A stretch of 25,468 nucleotides of DNA from CAVWDI01 sp046259385 (GCA_046259385.1 JBJYWI010000050.1:1-25468); one strand, 5' to 3'. Positions 14,498 through 22,774 are shown, counted from the first letter of the stretch. The notes: a model not told the origin generated them from the sequence alone. Program-made: numbers and translations.

Positions 14498-14684
14498 CAG
14501 GGAGATGGAGGTTCTCGAGTGTCTTTCTGAGGGAAGGACACCTGTTCAGATCGCGAATAAATTGTTTATTTCTGACAATACAGTCAAAACTCACGTTCGC
14601 CACATACTTGAGAAATTAAACGCCTCGAACCGTGTCGAAGCAGTAAATAAAGCCTACCAATTTGGGATCTTAAAGGGGGAGTAG
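14490..14684 (+). CDS. LuxR-type helix-turn-helix protein, short or N-terminally broken
   Basis: The frame encodes a complete LuxR/GerE HTH of about 64 aa (LSSREMEVLECLSEG, IANKLFISDNTVKTHVRHIL, KLNASNRVEAVNKA). The only start-like codon is TTG 14490, and no clear ribosome site serves it. In the same frame the sequence stays open back to a TAG at 14454-14456, and the residues just before (TPQS) suit the usual lead-in to such an HTH. The lead part could therefore come from the 39-aa hydrophobic frame upstream through a frameshift, giving a ~100-aa membrane-tethered regulator. It ends 6 bp from the convergent upp gene. Confidence 0.6.
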   Translation: MSSREMEVLECLSEGRTPVQIANKLFISDNTVKTHVRHILEKLNASNRVEAVNKAYQFGILKGE

Positions 14685-14690
14685 TCAGTT

Positions 14691-15317
14691 TTAACCTGTT
14701 CCGAACTGCCTGTCTCCTGCATCACCCAATCCGGGCAAAATAAATCCTTTTTCATTCAATTTTTCATCAACAGCTGCAAGGTGAATAGGGACTTCAGGAT
14801 GATGTTTATCAAGATTTTCTATTCCTTCTGGGGCGCCGATTATTCCGACAAATTTTATGCTGCTCACTCCCCATTGGTTTAGAATATCGATTGTGGCGAC
14901 CGCTGAACCACCTGTTGCCAGCATAGGATCGAGTATGAGACAAACCGATACTGTTGGTTCAATGGGTAACTTGTTGTAATATTCAACCGGTTTAAGTGTC
15001 CTTTCATCCCGGTATAATCCAATATGCCAGACTTCAGCAGAAGGCACCAGTTCCCAAACGCCCGCTACCATCCCTAATCCAGCTCTGAGAATTGGTACCA
15101 GACCAATATTCGCCTGCAATTCCTTGCCTGTGTAAGGCGCTAGAGGTGTTTGGATTTCTTTGGGTTGTGTGTTTAAATCCGCGGTCGCTTCATATGTCAG
15201 TAGTGTTGCAATCTCGCGGATCAGCTGTCTGAATGTTGTCGAATCTGTAGATTTATTTCTGAGTTTGGTTAATTTGTGAGCCACTAAAGGGTGGGTAGAA
15301 GCGAATACATTTGACAT
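14691..15317 (-). CDS. upp: Uracil phosphoribosyltransferase
   Basis: The 208-aa enzyme makes UMP from uracil and PRPP for pyrimidine salvage. Visible motifs are the N-terminal HPLVAHKLTKLR, LVPILRAGLGM, GLYRDERTLKPVEYYNKLP, the PRPP loop LILDPMLATGGSA and the C-terminal uracil site LPGLGDAGDRQFGT. Length and motifs fit the family. Translation starts behind CTGGAGGA. It is divergent from ruvB. Together with the pyrimidine-nucleoside phosphorylase at 17870, which releases uracil, it would complete a salvage path. Confidence 0.97.
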   Translation of the reverse strand: MSNVFASTHPLVAHKLTKLRNKSTDSTTFRQLIREIATLLTYEATADLNTQPKEIQTPLAPYTGKELQANIGLVPILRAGLGMVAGVWELVPSAEVWHIGLYRDERTLKPVEYYNKLPIEPTVSVCLILDPMLATGGSAVATIDILNQWGVSSIKFVGIIGAPEGIENLDKHHPEVPIHLAAVDEKLNEKGFILPGLGDAGDRQFGTG

Positions 15318-15345
15318 TCAAATCCTCCAGCTTCAGATTGGGTTT

Positions 15346-15351
15346 ATTATA
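15346..15351 (-). promoter_or_regulatory. Likely -10 box for upp
   Basis: TATAAT on the minus strand lies 29 bp before the upp ATG and would give a leader of about 20 nt holding the GGAGG ribosome site. The -35 region is weak (GAGCTT at 17 bp). Confidence 0.4.
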
Positions 15352-15385
15352 AGCTGTATACCGTAGTTAAGCTCTACCATTTGGA

Positions 15386-15416
15386 TTGCTTACGACAATA
15401 CTTAGTGAGTTATAAT
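15386..15416 (+). promoter_or_regulatory. Likely ruvB promoter, predicted leaderless
   Basis: A perfect TATAAT (15411-15416) ends 7 bp before the ruvB ATG at 15424, so transcription should begin at or next to the A of ATG. A weak -35 is either TTGCTT (15386-15391, 19 bp) or GCTTAC (15388-15393, 17 bp). No ribosome site precedes ruvB. Confidence 0.45.
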
Positions 15417-15423
15417 CAATTTT

Positions 15424-16449
15424 ATGAACAGCAAACCAGACCGTCTGGTTGATCCGGAGTCCCGTTCTGGGGACCGTTTTGATAACGCTTTGAGACCGAA
15501 ATATCTTGCAGACCTTATCGGGCAGGATCGGGTCAAGGAAAATATCTCCATATTAATTTCAGCCGCGAAACAGAGAGAGGAGCCCCTGGATCATGTTTTA
15601 TTCTACAGTCCCCCAGGGCTCGGTAAGACGACATTAGCCCATATCCTTGCGAATGAAATGGGTGTGAATATAAAGGTTACCTCGGGGCCTGCGATTGAGC
15701 GCCCTGGCGATCTTGCAGCTATCCTTACAAATTTAAATTCAGGTGATGTTTTATTTATTGACGAAGTTCATCGATTAGGCAGGGTGATTGAGGAAGTGCT
15801 TTACCCTGCAATGGAAGATTTTGCCCTCGATATTGTTATTGGAAAAGGGCCTTCTGCCCGGTCGATCCGCTTGAACTTGCCGAAGTTTACTGTTATTGGA
15901 GCTACAACTCGATTGGCTCTTGTGACTGCACCTTTAAGAGCTAGGTTTGGAGCGGTCTACCGGTTGGATTTTTATGACCTGCCAGCGATGTGTTCTATCG
16001 TATCGAGAGCCGCGGAAATTCTGGATGTAGGTGCAGAGGATGGAGGAGTCACTGAAATAGCACAACGCGGTAGAGGCACACCGCGTGTGGCTATCAGACT
16101 GCTACGAAGGGTTCGTGATTATGCTGAAGTGCGAGCTCAAGGTATTATCTCAAGCAAGGTATCCATCCGGGCTCTTGAACTGCTTGATGTTGATGAACTG
16201 GGTTTGGATGACATGGATCGTCGGGTAATAAGAACGGTAATCGAAAAATATAATGGCGGTCCGGTGGGTTTGAATACGATCGCTGCTTCGATTAATGAAG
16301 AAGCAGATACGATTATGGATGTGGTTGAACCGTATTTGCTCCAGCTTGGATTTATTGAGCGTACATCCCAGGGAAGAGTCGCGACCAAACTTGCGTATGA
16401 TCACCTTGGTTTTCCCTTTGAATTGGATTCCCAGGTACGGCTCTTATAA
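15424..16449 (+). CDS. ruvB: Holliday junction branch migration helicase RuvB
   Basis: The 341-aa AAA+ motor drives branch migration of Holliday junctions with RuvA. The sequence shows LRPKYLADLIGQ, Walker A SPPGLGKTTLA, Walker B VLFIDEVHRL, sensor 1 TVIGATTRLALVT, the arginine-finger region PLRARFG, and the C-terminal winged helix (GPVGLNTIAASINEEADTI, PYLLQLGFIERTSQGRVAT). Length matches the family. No ruvA or ruvC is next to it. It is the first gene of a ruvB - DUF2905 - queA run with gaps of 33 and 29 bp. Confidence 0.97.
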   Translation: MNSKPDRLVDPESRSGDRFDNALRPKYLADLIGQDRVKENISILISAAKQREEPLDHVLFYSPPGLGKTTLAHILANEMGVNIKVTSGPAIERPGDLAAILTNLNSGDVLFIDEVHRLGRVIEEVLYPAMEDFALDIVIGKGPSARSIRLNLPKFTVIGATTRLALVTAPLRARFGAVYRLDFYDLPAMCSIVSRAAEILDVGAEDGGVTEIAQRGRGTPRVAIRLLRRVRDYAEVRAQGIISSKVSIRALELLDVDELGLDDMDRRVIRTVIEKYNGGPVGLNTIAASINEEADTIMDVVEPYLLQLGFIERTSQGRVATKLAYDHLGFPFELDSQVRLL

Positions 16450-16482
16450 ATTCGGGTTAACCGTTTCCGAGGTAGTTGCTGA

Positions 16483-16707
16483 ATGCTGTCTTTATCTCGT
16501 TTATTAATCATCGTTGGGATAATTCTGATCATAACGGGGGGGATTTTTTATCTGTTTGCGAGAGCTGGATTTCAAATTGGCGAAATGCCTGGCGACATCA
16601 AGTTTGAAAGGGGAAATTTATCCTGTATTTTTGGTCTCGGTATATCGATCCTGCTGTCGATTGCACTCACCATCATCCTTAACTTTTTCGTTCGATTTTT
16701 CAAATAG
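16483..16707 (+). CDS. DUF2905 small membrane protein
   Basis: The 74-aa protein has two hydrophobic helices (about 5-25 and 47-71) joined by the family's signature GEMPGDIKFERGNL loop. Its function is unknown. Members of this family are often encoded near ruvAB and queA, and here it lies between them. A GAGG at 16469-16472 serves the ATG. Confidence 0.88.
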   Translation: MLSLSRLLIIVGIILIITGGIFYLFARAGFQIGEMPGDIKFERGNLSCIFGLGISILLSIALTIILNFFVRFFK

Positions 16708-16736
16708 CATAGAAGTATTTTGAATTTTGCATTCGA

Positions 16737-17762
16737 ATGAAGACAGAAGATTTTAAATACGATTTACCACGGAAATTTATCGCACAGTCCCCAGCAGAAC
16801 CGCGCGATTTAGCCAAGTTATTGGTTTTAAAGCGTGACACTGGTCAAATTGAACATACAAGATTTTATAAGATTGGTGATTATTTAAAAACTGGGGATTT
16901 GCTTGTGTTGAATGAAACCAGAGTGATTTCCGGGCGATTATTTGGGAAAAAAGCCCAGACAGGCGGCAAAGTTGAAATCCTATTATTGAAGAAAATTGAA
17001 TCAAATCGCTGGGAGTGTCTTGTGGGCGGAAAAGGGGTGAATCCTGGCATGATTATAGAAATCAATAGTGGGCCAACTGCTGAAATTACAAAAGCGGGTT
17101 CTGGTTCGCTCAGGGAAATACAATTCGAAAAACCCATTGATTCGTTGTTGGATAGAATTGGCTCTGTTCCATTGCCTCCGTATATAAAAAAAACCATCTC
17201 TGATCCTGAGCGTTATCAGACAGTGTATGCAAAGGATACAGGCTCATCCGCTGCCCCTACAGCAGGACTGCATTTCACCACTGAATTGCTTAAATCGATG
17301 TCAGTAATGGGTATCAAAACAACTTTTTTAACACTCCATATAGGTCTGGACACCTTCGCGCCGGTTGTTGTTGATGATCCCCGAAATCACCAAATTCACA
17401 GCGAATTCTGCTCTATCTCTGAAGAGACCGCTGAATTGGTAAATCAAACCAGGATGGAGGGTGGGCGCATAATTGCAGTTGGGACCACCAGTGTCAGAGC
17501 TCTGGAGAGCGCTGCAGGGAAAAAACCAAAGGTTGGTTATGCTGTATCCGCATATGAAGGTATGACTGACCTGTATATCCTGCCAGGCTATGATTTTAGG
17601 ATTGTAGATATTATGATTACAAATTTCCATTTGCCGGGTTCGACATTAATCATGCTGGTGAGCGCTTTTGCTGGTCGTGAGAAAATACTTGACGCCTATG
17701 AAATCGCCAAGGAATGGAACTACCGCTTTTATTCTTTTGGGGACGCAATGCTGATTTTATAG
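16737..17762 (+). CDS. queA: S-adenosylmethionine:tRNA ribosyltransferase-isomerase
   Basis: The 341-aa enzyme transfers the ribosyl part of SAM to preQ1 in tRNA, giving epoxyqueuosine. Family blocks are YDLPRKFIAQSPAEPRD, DLLVLNETRVISGRLFG, GSVPLPPYI, YQTVYAKDTGSSAAPTAGLH (the most conserved stretch), VGTTSVRALESA and TNFHLPGSTLIMLVSAF. Length matches the family. No tgt or queG is present in the window. There is no clear ribosome site before the ATG; it lies 29 bp behind the DUF2905 gene and is probably part of the ruvB transcript. Confidence 0.97.
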   Translation: MKTEDFKYDLPRKFIAQSPAEPRDLAKLLVLKRDTGQIEHTRFYKIGDYLKTGDLLVLNETRVISGRLFGKKAQTGGKVEILLLKKIESNRWECLVGGKGVNPGMIIEINSGPTAEITKAGSGSLREIQFEKPIDSLLDRIGSVPLPPYIKKTISDPERYQTVYAKDTGSSAAPTAGLHFTTELLKSMSVMGIKTTFLTLHIGLDTFAPVVVDDPRNHQIHSEFCSISEETAELVNQTRMEGGRIIAVGTTSVRALESAAGKKPKVGYAVSAYEGMTDLYILPGYDFRIVDIMITNFHLPGSTLIMLVSAFAGREKILDAYEIAKEWNYRFYSFGDAMLIL

Positions 17763-17797
17763 CTCAACGGAGTGTAATAAAGGTAAAGCCGGCAGTT

Positions 17798-17803
17798 TAT
17801 AAT
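17798..17803 (+). promoter_or_regulatory. Possible -10 box for the nucleoside phosphorylase gene
   Basis: TATAAT lies 66 bp before the ATG at 17870, in the 107-bp gap behind queA. No good -35 is seen, so the call is weak. It would give a leader of about 60 nt. Confidence 0.3.
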
Positions 17804-17869
17804 TAGCGCCATTCCTTCTAATTTTTATACATCCATCCTTATTTTGCGTAAATCTTTCTGGAGCTGAAA

Positions 17870-19174
17870 ATGCGTGCCGTAGATATTATCATCAAGAAGC
17901 GGGATAAAGGGGAATTGACCAAAGAAGAAATCGAATTCTTTATAAATGGATTTACGTCTGGAGATATCCCGAGTTATCAGGCAGCAGCTTGGGCGATGGC
18001 GGTAGCGCTTAACGGCATGACACCCAGGGAAACAACGGACCTGACACTGACAATGGCGCAATCAGGTGAGATCCTTGATTTATCTCAGGTTGGGAATTTT
18101 GTTGTTGACAAACATTCCACTGGCGGCGTTGGGGATAAAACCACGCTTGTGGTTGCGCCGATGGTTGCAGCCTGCTGTTTGCCAGTTGGGAAAATGTCGG
18201 GTAGAGGCTTGGGGTTCAGTGGGGGAACGCTTGATAAAATGGAATCCATACCTGGATTTCGCACAGACCTGACAAGAGATGAATTCATTGATCAGATCCG
18301 CTCTATTGGTCTGGTTCTGACAGGTCAAACCGCCGATCTCGCTCCAGCCGATGGCAAACTTTACAGCCTTAGGGATGTTACAGGGACTGTTGAATCAATT
18401 CCATTGATTGCCTCCTCCATTATGAGCAAAAAGATCGCCTCTGGGACGAAAGCGATTGTGCTGGATGTAAAAATAGGCAGCGGTGCTTTTATCAAGAATA
18501 TGGAAAATGCAAGAGAGCTTTCCAGCCTGATGGTGGAGATCGCGAGATTAGCCGGAGCGAAAGCGGTGGCAATCTTGTCAGATATGAACCAGCCTTTAGG
18601 TTCTGCGGTGGGAAATGCACTCGAACTGGAGGAAGCGATCAATACTCTTCACGGAGAAGGTCCGACCGATTTTCTTGAACACTGCTTGATGATTGCAGGT
18701 CAAATGCTTACCCTAGGAGGGGTTACTCCAGATGCAGAATCGGGAAAAAAGTATGCAAAAAAAACAATCCAGGACGGCAGTGCATGGGGTAAATTCCGCA
18801 AGCTGGTGATCGCTCAATCTGGTGATGTCAGTTACATCGACGAACCAGCGAAGCTGCCTTCAGCCAATATTATCGAAACCGTAAATTCGCCAGAATTTGG
18901 TTATATAAGTGAGATAAATGCTTTAACGGTCGGAAAAACTGCTGTTACCTTAGGCGCCGGTCGGTCTAGGAAGGGTGACTCTATCGATCATGCAGTGGGG
19001 ATTGTTCTTCACCACAAAGTTGGCAACTGGGTTGAAGTAGGCGACCCGCTGTTCAGCCTGCATGCCCAGGATCGGGGAACATTCGAAATAGCAAAAGAAA
19101 AACTTTTAAATGCGTATGGTTTCAGTCCTGAACCTGTAGAACCTCTACCGCTTTTTTATGGGGTTATAGAATAG
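17870..19174 (+). CDS. Pyrimidine-nucleoside (thymidine) phosphorylase
   Basis: The 434-aa enzyme splits thymidine, deoxyuridine or uridine with phosphate into base and (deoxy)ribose-1-phosphate. Motifs are the helical domain start RAVDIIIKKRDKGELTKEEI, the phosphate site DKHSTGGVGDKTTL, the signature KMSGRGLGFSGGTLDKMESI, VLDVKIGSGAF, and the C-terminal GAGRSRKGDSIDHAVGI domain. Whether it prefers thymidine only (DeoA) or all pyrimidine nucleosides (Pdp) cannot be told. The ribosome site CTGGAG precedes the ATG. Its 3' end is only 14 bp from that of convergent fmt, with no terminator between them. Confidence 0.95.
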   Translation: MRAVDIIIKKRDKGELTKEEIEFFINGFTSGDIPSYQAAAWAMAVALNGMTPRETTDLTLTMAQSGEILDLSQVGNFVVDKHSTGGVGDKTTLVVAPMVAACCLPVGKMSGRGLGFSGGTLDKMESIPGFRTDLTRDEFIDQIRSIGLVLTGQTADLAPADGKLYSLRDVTGTVESIPLIASSIMSKKIASGTKAIVLDVKIGSGAFIKNMENARELSSLMVEIARLAGAKAVAILSDMNQPLGSAVGNALELEEAINTLHGEGPTDFLEHCLMIAGQMLTLGGVTPDAESGKKYAKKTIQDGSAWGKFRKLVIAQSGDVSYIDEPAKLPSANIIETVNSPEFGYISEINALTVGKTAVTLGAGRSRKGDSIDHAVGIVLHHKVGNWVEVGDPLFSLHAQDRGTFEIAKEKLLNAYGFSPEPVEPLPLFYGVIE

Positions 19175-19188
19175 GCAGAATTAGATGG

Positions 19189-20145
19189 TTATCTTGCCGC
19201 TTCGACAGACCAATCCCGACTTCCTGATAGATAATCTCTTCCGGACATTATTTTTTTACTCGCAGGTTGAACACTCTCCAGTAACAACACGCCGCCACTG
19301 GTCATTACAGACGGAAACCCCTGGGTAATAGTTCTTTTTCCAGGGATTAGTTCCGTTCTTTTTTCCGTTGCTAAACCTTCACCCAGCGTAACCTCGTGAA
19401 TTTTTAAAAAATTGTTGTCCCATTTCATAAACGTCCCCGGCCAGGGGTTATATGCGCGCACCTGCCTTTCCAGCTCAGCCGCTGATTTTGTGAAATCGAG
19501 CTCCCCATCTTTCTTCTTCAGCAATGGCGCGAGGGTCGCTAGAGAATCGTCTTGAATTTGCGGATTGATTACACCGTTAATGTAATCCGGAAGCGTATCG
19601 ATCAGAAGTTCAGCACCAAGTTTTGATAAGCGTCTGTAAAGAGAACCCCCGGTATCATCGTTGTAAATGTTAACTGAGCGCTGGTTTAATACCGGTCCTG
19701 TGTCCATACCTTCATCCATCAGCATTATGGTAACACCGGTTCTGTTATCGCCATTAAGAATGGCAGCCTGTATCGGCGCCGCTCCCCGCCAACGGGGAAG
19801 CAAAGAAGCATGAACGTTGATGCAGCCGTATTCCGGAAGGTCCAACACTTCCGGCTTTAGAATCTGTCCATAAGCCGCCACGATAATCAGATCAGGATTC
19901 CATTCAAAAATCTGGACTGTTGATTCACGGTTCCTTAACCTTTCTGGTTGTATCAATGGCAAGTTCAGTTCCAATGCTTTAGTTTTTACAGGTGGTGGTT
20001 GCAGCTTGCGACCTCGTCCTGCTGGACGGTCTGGTTGGGTTACAATTCCGGCGATTTCATAATGCTGATGTAAGGCTTCCAGGGTTGGGACTGCAAATTC
20101 AGGGGATCCCATAAATACAATTTTGATAGATTTATCATTTATCAT
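19189..20145 (-). CDS. fmt: Methionyl-tRNA formyltransferase
   Basis: The enzyme formylates initiator Met-tRNA using 10-formyl-tetrahydrofolate. Visible are IKIVFMGSPEFAVPTLEAL, VTQPDRPAGRGRKLQPPPVK, the catalytic block INVHASLLPRWRGAAPIQAA (Asn and His), GVTIMLMDEGMDTGPVL (catalytic Asp), and the C-terminal domain with YNPWPGTF. I chose ATG 20145 (318 aa). An in-frame GTG at 20157 would add four residues; neither has a strong ribosome site. No peptide deformylase gene (def) is next to it. Confidence 0.95.
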   Translation of the reverse strand: MINDKSIKIVFMGSPEFAVPTLEALHQHYEIAGIVTQPDRPAGRGRKLQPPPVKTKALELNLPLIQPERLRNRESTVQIFEWNPDLIIVAAYGQILKPEVLDLPEYGCINVHASLLPRWRGAAPIQAAILNGDNRTGVTIMLMDEGMDTGPVLNQRSVNIYNDDTGGSLYRRLSKLGAELLIDTLPDYINGVINPQIQDDSLATLAPLLKKKDGELDFTKSAAELERQVRAYNPWPGTFMKWDNNFLKIHEVTLGEGLATEKRTELIPGKRTITQGFPSVMTSGGVLLLESVQPASKKIMSGRDYLSGSRDWSVEAAR

Positions 20146-20279
20146 TATTTTTCTCACAAATATTCAATTCGCTACATTGGTGAGTTGAACCTAGGGGACT
20201 ATTTTATTCAACTTGTAAACTATTGGGGGATTTTGATAACAAGAAGTTATTTCGAAAATCACCTTGAGGTGGGTTTTTG

Positions 20280-20300
20280 GTTTGAATCATCATTTCAAAC
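20280..20300. repeat. Perfect inverted repeat upstream of the small Cys-rich gene
   Basis: GTTTGAA and TTCAAAC (7 bp each) flank a 7-bp centre. They touch a possible -35 TTGATT (20301-20306), which is 18 bp from a weak TACTAG (20325-20330). The placement is that of a regulator site, but an RNA hairpin is equally possible. Confidence 0.4.
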
Positions 20301-20371
20301 TTGATTGCAGGGTGTTTTGTGTTCTACTAGTGGTGAATTCCTGCTATTAGCATTTTTTGGAGGTTATTTGA

Positions 20372-20587
20372 TTGGAATCACCTGAGAAGAAGCCGTGTAA
20401 CAAAACATGCGCACATTCTCGTTCTGGCTTTGTGTCCAATTTGCCGGATAATGAATCCTGTGAAAACTTAAGTAAAGATTTCCAGAATCACTTGATATGT
20501 CTTGATTGTGGAAAGGAGCTGGATTTTGATCTCTCGATAGCGGTCCCGGATTCTTTCCTGAATTCACTCTGCGGTGACTCTTCATAG
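20372..20587 (+). CDS. Small Cys-rich protein, function unknown
   Basis: The 71-aa frame starts at TTG 20372, well placed 8 bp behind GGAGG (20359-20363). Cysteines at 9, 13, 30, 43, 46 and 67 and His15/His40 are present. CLDCG (43-47) looks like half of a zinc ribbon, and CNKTC with AHS may supply the other ligands. The C-terminal third is acidic. It is not a family I recognise. It stands alone between divergent fmt and convergent corrinoid activase. A metal-binding protein is the likeliest reading. Confidence 0.5.
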   Translation: MESPEKKPCNKTCAHSRSGFVSNLPDNESCENLSKDFQNHLICLDCGKELDFDLSIAVPDSFLNSLCGDSS

Positions 20588-20711
20588 TGAAAAGGAAAAT
20601 TATAGTTTCTTTCTTATTTGAGTTGTAGTCATTGGTATAAATTGGACCGGATTACAATTTCCGCTTTTTTGTTTCATTTTTACTATAACCATTTCTGGCT
20701 GGCTATTGATA

Positions 20712-22432
20712 TTATGCCTCCAGAGACATGCCGTGGATAAACCGATTGAAAAAATCCTTGTCAAGATCAAGGTCAATCTGTTTTGCTTTTCCTGCAAGTT
20801 TTAATCCATGTTCGAAACCTGCATCGGTCAGGAACATCGCTGCTCCAAACCCGGCTCCATTGGCGATTGTCTCTATGTTGGATCTTGGAACTGGTGGGAT
20901 CATGCCAANNNNNNNNNNNNNNNNNNNNNNNNNNNNNNNNNNNNNNNNNNNNNNNNNNNNNNNNNNNNNNNNNNNNNNNNNNNNNNNNNNNNNNNNNNNN
21001 NNNNNNNNGCTCCATTGGCGATTGTCTCTATGTTGGATCTTGGAACTGGTGGGATCATGCCAATCGCGAGGACTGCATCGATGTCAACCTGGCCACCAAA
21101 TGAACCGGTCAATATCAACCTGTTGATATCCTTTGGGAGAAGTTCCAGTTTCGCCATCAGAACGTCGATCGCCGCCCGGATTGCCCCTTTAGCTTTCTGC
21201 AGTTCCCGGATATCTTTCTGCTTCAGGGATAGCCTGCCATCTGGGGTCAATCGCAGGGCTTTCAAGTTTGAGCCATTATTTTCCTGTACCAGCAGTGCTG
21301 CGGTCGCTTCAATTCTCCCATTGGCTGCGATCATACCTGCCTGGCGGAATTCCTTAATCGCGCTTAAAAGCCCTGAACCTGTTAATCCCACTGGTTCTTC
21401 ATCAGCTATTGTTTCGAAGGTTATTTCATTTCCATTTAATCTCACTTTTGTCACCGCTCCGTCAACAGCCCGGGACCCGCACGAGATGTTAACTCCTTCA
21501 AAAGCCGGTCCAGCAGCGGTCGAGGCGACCAGGATTTGCTCTCCATCTGTGACCATCACCTCTCCGTTGGTACCCAGGTCTATCGCTGCAATTGGTTCTT
21601 TTGCTTGGTCGAATCCAAAAAATTCCAGACAAGCCAGGGCATCTGAGCCTACAAATCCGCCGATTAGAGGCGGGAGATCAAGCTGGATATCCCCGGTAAG
21701 TGTACCGTCCAGTATATTAACTGCATTCAGGATTGGACCGGTTCTAAAAGGTTGGAACGGCATCAATGCCAGGCTGCCAACCGGCAGATTTACCAGCAGG
21801 TGGTGCATAGCAGGATTGCAGACAACTGTGGCTCTGCGGATGCGGTTCCGAATTTTCTTTGAAAGTTTAAGTGAATCGACTGCCTGGTTGATGGAAGCAA
21901 CCGCCAGCCGGTGCATCCTCCTAGCATCCACTTTGTTTTTGACCGCAGCTGAAAGACGTGAGATCACATCCGCTCCATAAACCGACTGCTGATTAAGACT
22001 GGCTGCTCCTTTACATACCTCACTATTATCTAGCATGGTAAGGAATGCAGCTACCGTGGTTGAACCAAGGTCAATTGCCAGGCCAAGCGGTACATCCTTC
22101 ACACGTCGGTAGCGGTTGCTGCCTTTGAAGACTTTATTGGAGTAGATCACAACCGGCGCCAGAATAATGCGGGCATCCCCTGTTATTCTTGCCCTGCATG
22201 CCAGCCTGTTTCCAACCGCGATCTCGCCCGGTGTCAGGTGTTTTCTCTCTATGTCATCCGGCTCCGCCAGACCTTTCTCGTTAAGTACCTTGCACAGCCC
22301 GCAAGTTCCCTTTCCAGCGCAGGGCTGTTCCAATGGCAGTTCAGCACGCGCGATTACTTCCCCAATGATTTCACCCGCTTGAGTATTTATCTCAGTAGAT
22401 TTCTCACCGTAGATAATCGTTACCTGTGGCAT
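20712..22432 (-). CDS. 2Fe-2S ASKHA corrinoid activation protein (RamA/RACo-like, DUF4445), interrupted by an assembly gap
   Basis: The protein restores Co(I) in corrinoid methyl carriers by ATP-linked electron transfer. An N-terminal plant-type ferredoxin domain has C38-x5-C44-x2-C47 (CAGKGTCGLCKV) and C79. After a linker comes the ASKHA ATPase core (GLAIDLGSTTVAAFL, AIDLGTNGEVMV, GPAFEGVNISCGSRA, GSGLLSAI, LTGSFGGQVDIDAV). The 100-N run breaks the frame, but the 55 bp on each side of it are identical. Collapsing that repeat and the Ns gives one intact frame of 521 aa that ends naturally after GMSLEA. The gene is therefore whole. The corrinoid protein at 2423 is a likely client. Confidence 0.92.
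20854..20908. repeat. 55-bp direct repeat, left copy, flanking the N run
   Basis: These bases are identical to 21009-21063 and directly abut the N run. The copy is an artefact of overlapping contig ends, not a biological repeat: counting it once restores the reading frame of the activase gene. Confidence 0.95.
20909..21008. other. Assembly gap of exactly 100 Ns
   Basis: A 100-base N run of the round length used by scaffolders for gaps of unknown size. The identical 55-bp flanks indicate that the true gap is negative, so no sequence is missing here. Confidence 0.98.
21009..21063. repeat. 55-bp direct repeat, right copy, flanking the N run
   Basis: Second copy of 20854-20908, starting at the first base after the Ns. 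See the left copy for interpretation. Confidence 0.95.
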
Positions 22433-22450
22433 AGGGTTGGTTGAAACTTC

Positions 22451-22480
22451 TTAGTATTTTGCTTTGACAAAATTGTCCAA
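22451..22480 (-). promoter_or_regulatory. Possible promoter of the corrinoid activase gene, with an overlapping palindrome
   Basis: On the minus strand TTGGAC (22480-22475), an 18-bp spacer and TACTAA (22456-22451) would give a leader of about 12-15 nt. The -35 lies in an imperfect palindrome (TTTGGACAA / TTGTCAAA around TT), which could be an operator. The ATG has no clear ribosome site. Confidence 0.35.
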
Positions 22481-22625
22481 ATTTCGGTGAGGTCGCGTAA
22501 ACGGTAGTTAAGGATTATTTTTTTCTGAGTAAGTAATTGTAATATATTTAGGGGGTATCAATAAGATGGTTGGCAATGTCCTTCATTCATGATTGAAATT
22601 TTATGCTTTTAATTCCCCGAATAAT

Positions 22626-22656
22626 TAAAGAAACACGCTCTCAGTCCAGCGTGCTT
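22626..22656 (-). terminator. Intrinsic terminator downstream of tRNA-Leu
   Basis: On the minus strand AAGCACGCT pairs with AGCGTGTTT (arms 22656-22648 and 22639-22631, one G-U pair) around an 8-nt loop, followed by a T-rich stretch. It lies 25 bp past the tRNA. The plus-strand reading also ends in TTTT, so it may work both ways. Confidence 0.7.
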
Positions 22657-22680
22657 TTCAATTTGAAGATCTAAAATTAG

Positions 22681-22764
<84 letters not shown>

Positions 22765-22774
22765 TTAGTGGTGT

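Noticed and set aside
20255..20278. CACC-TTGA-GGTG followed by a T5 run as a terminator
   Set aside because: The stem is 4 bp and no plus-strand gene ends upstream of it; it may be chance.
20854..21063. A biological 55-bp direct repeat or insertion target duplication
   Set aside because: The copies directly abut a round-number N run, and removing one restores a complete reading frame, so an assembly overlap explains them.
20728..21980. Long plus-strand ORFs reading through the N run (up to 390 aa)
   Set aside because: They are antisense to the corrinoid activase, gain length only because Ns contain no stop, and have no recognisable motifs.
22568..22583. TGGCAATGTCCTTCAT as a sigma-54 promoter
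   Set aside because: The -12 GC is missing (TTCA) and no plus-strand gene follows.
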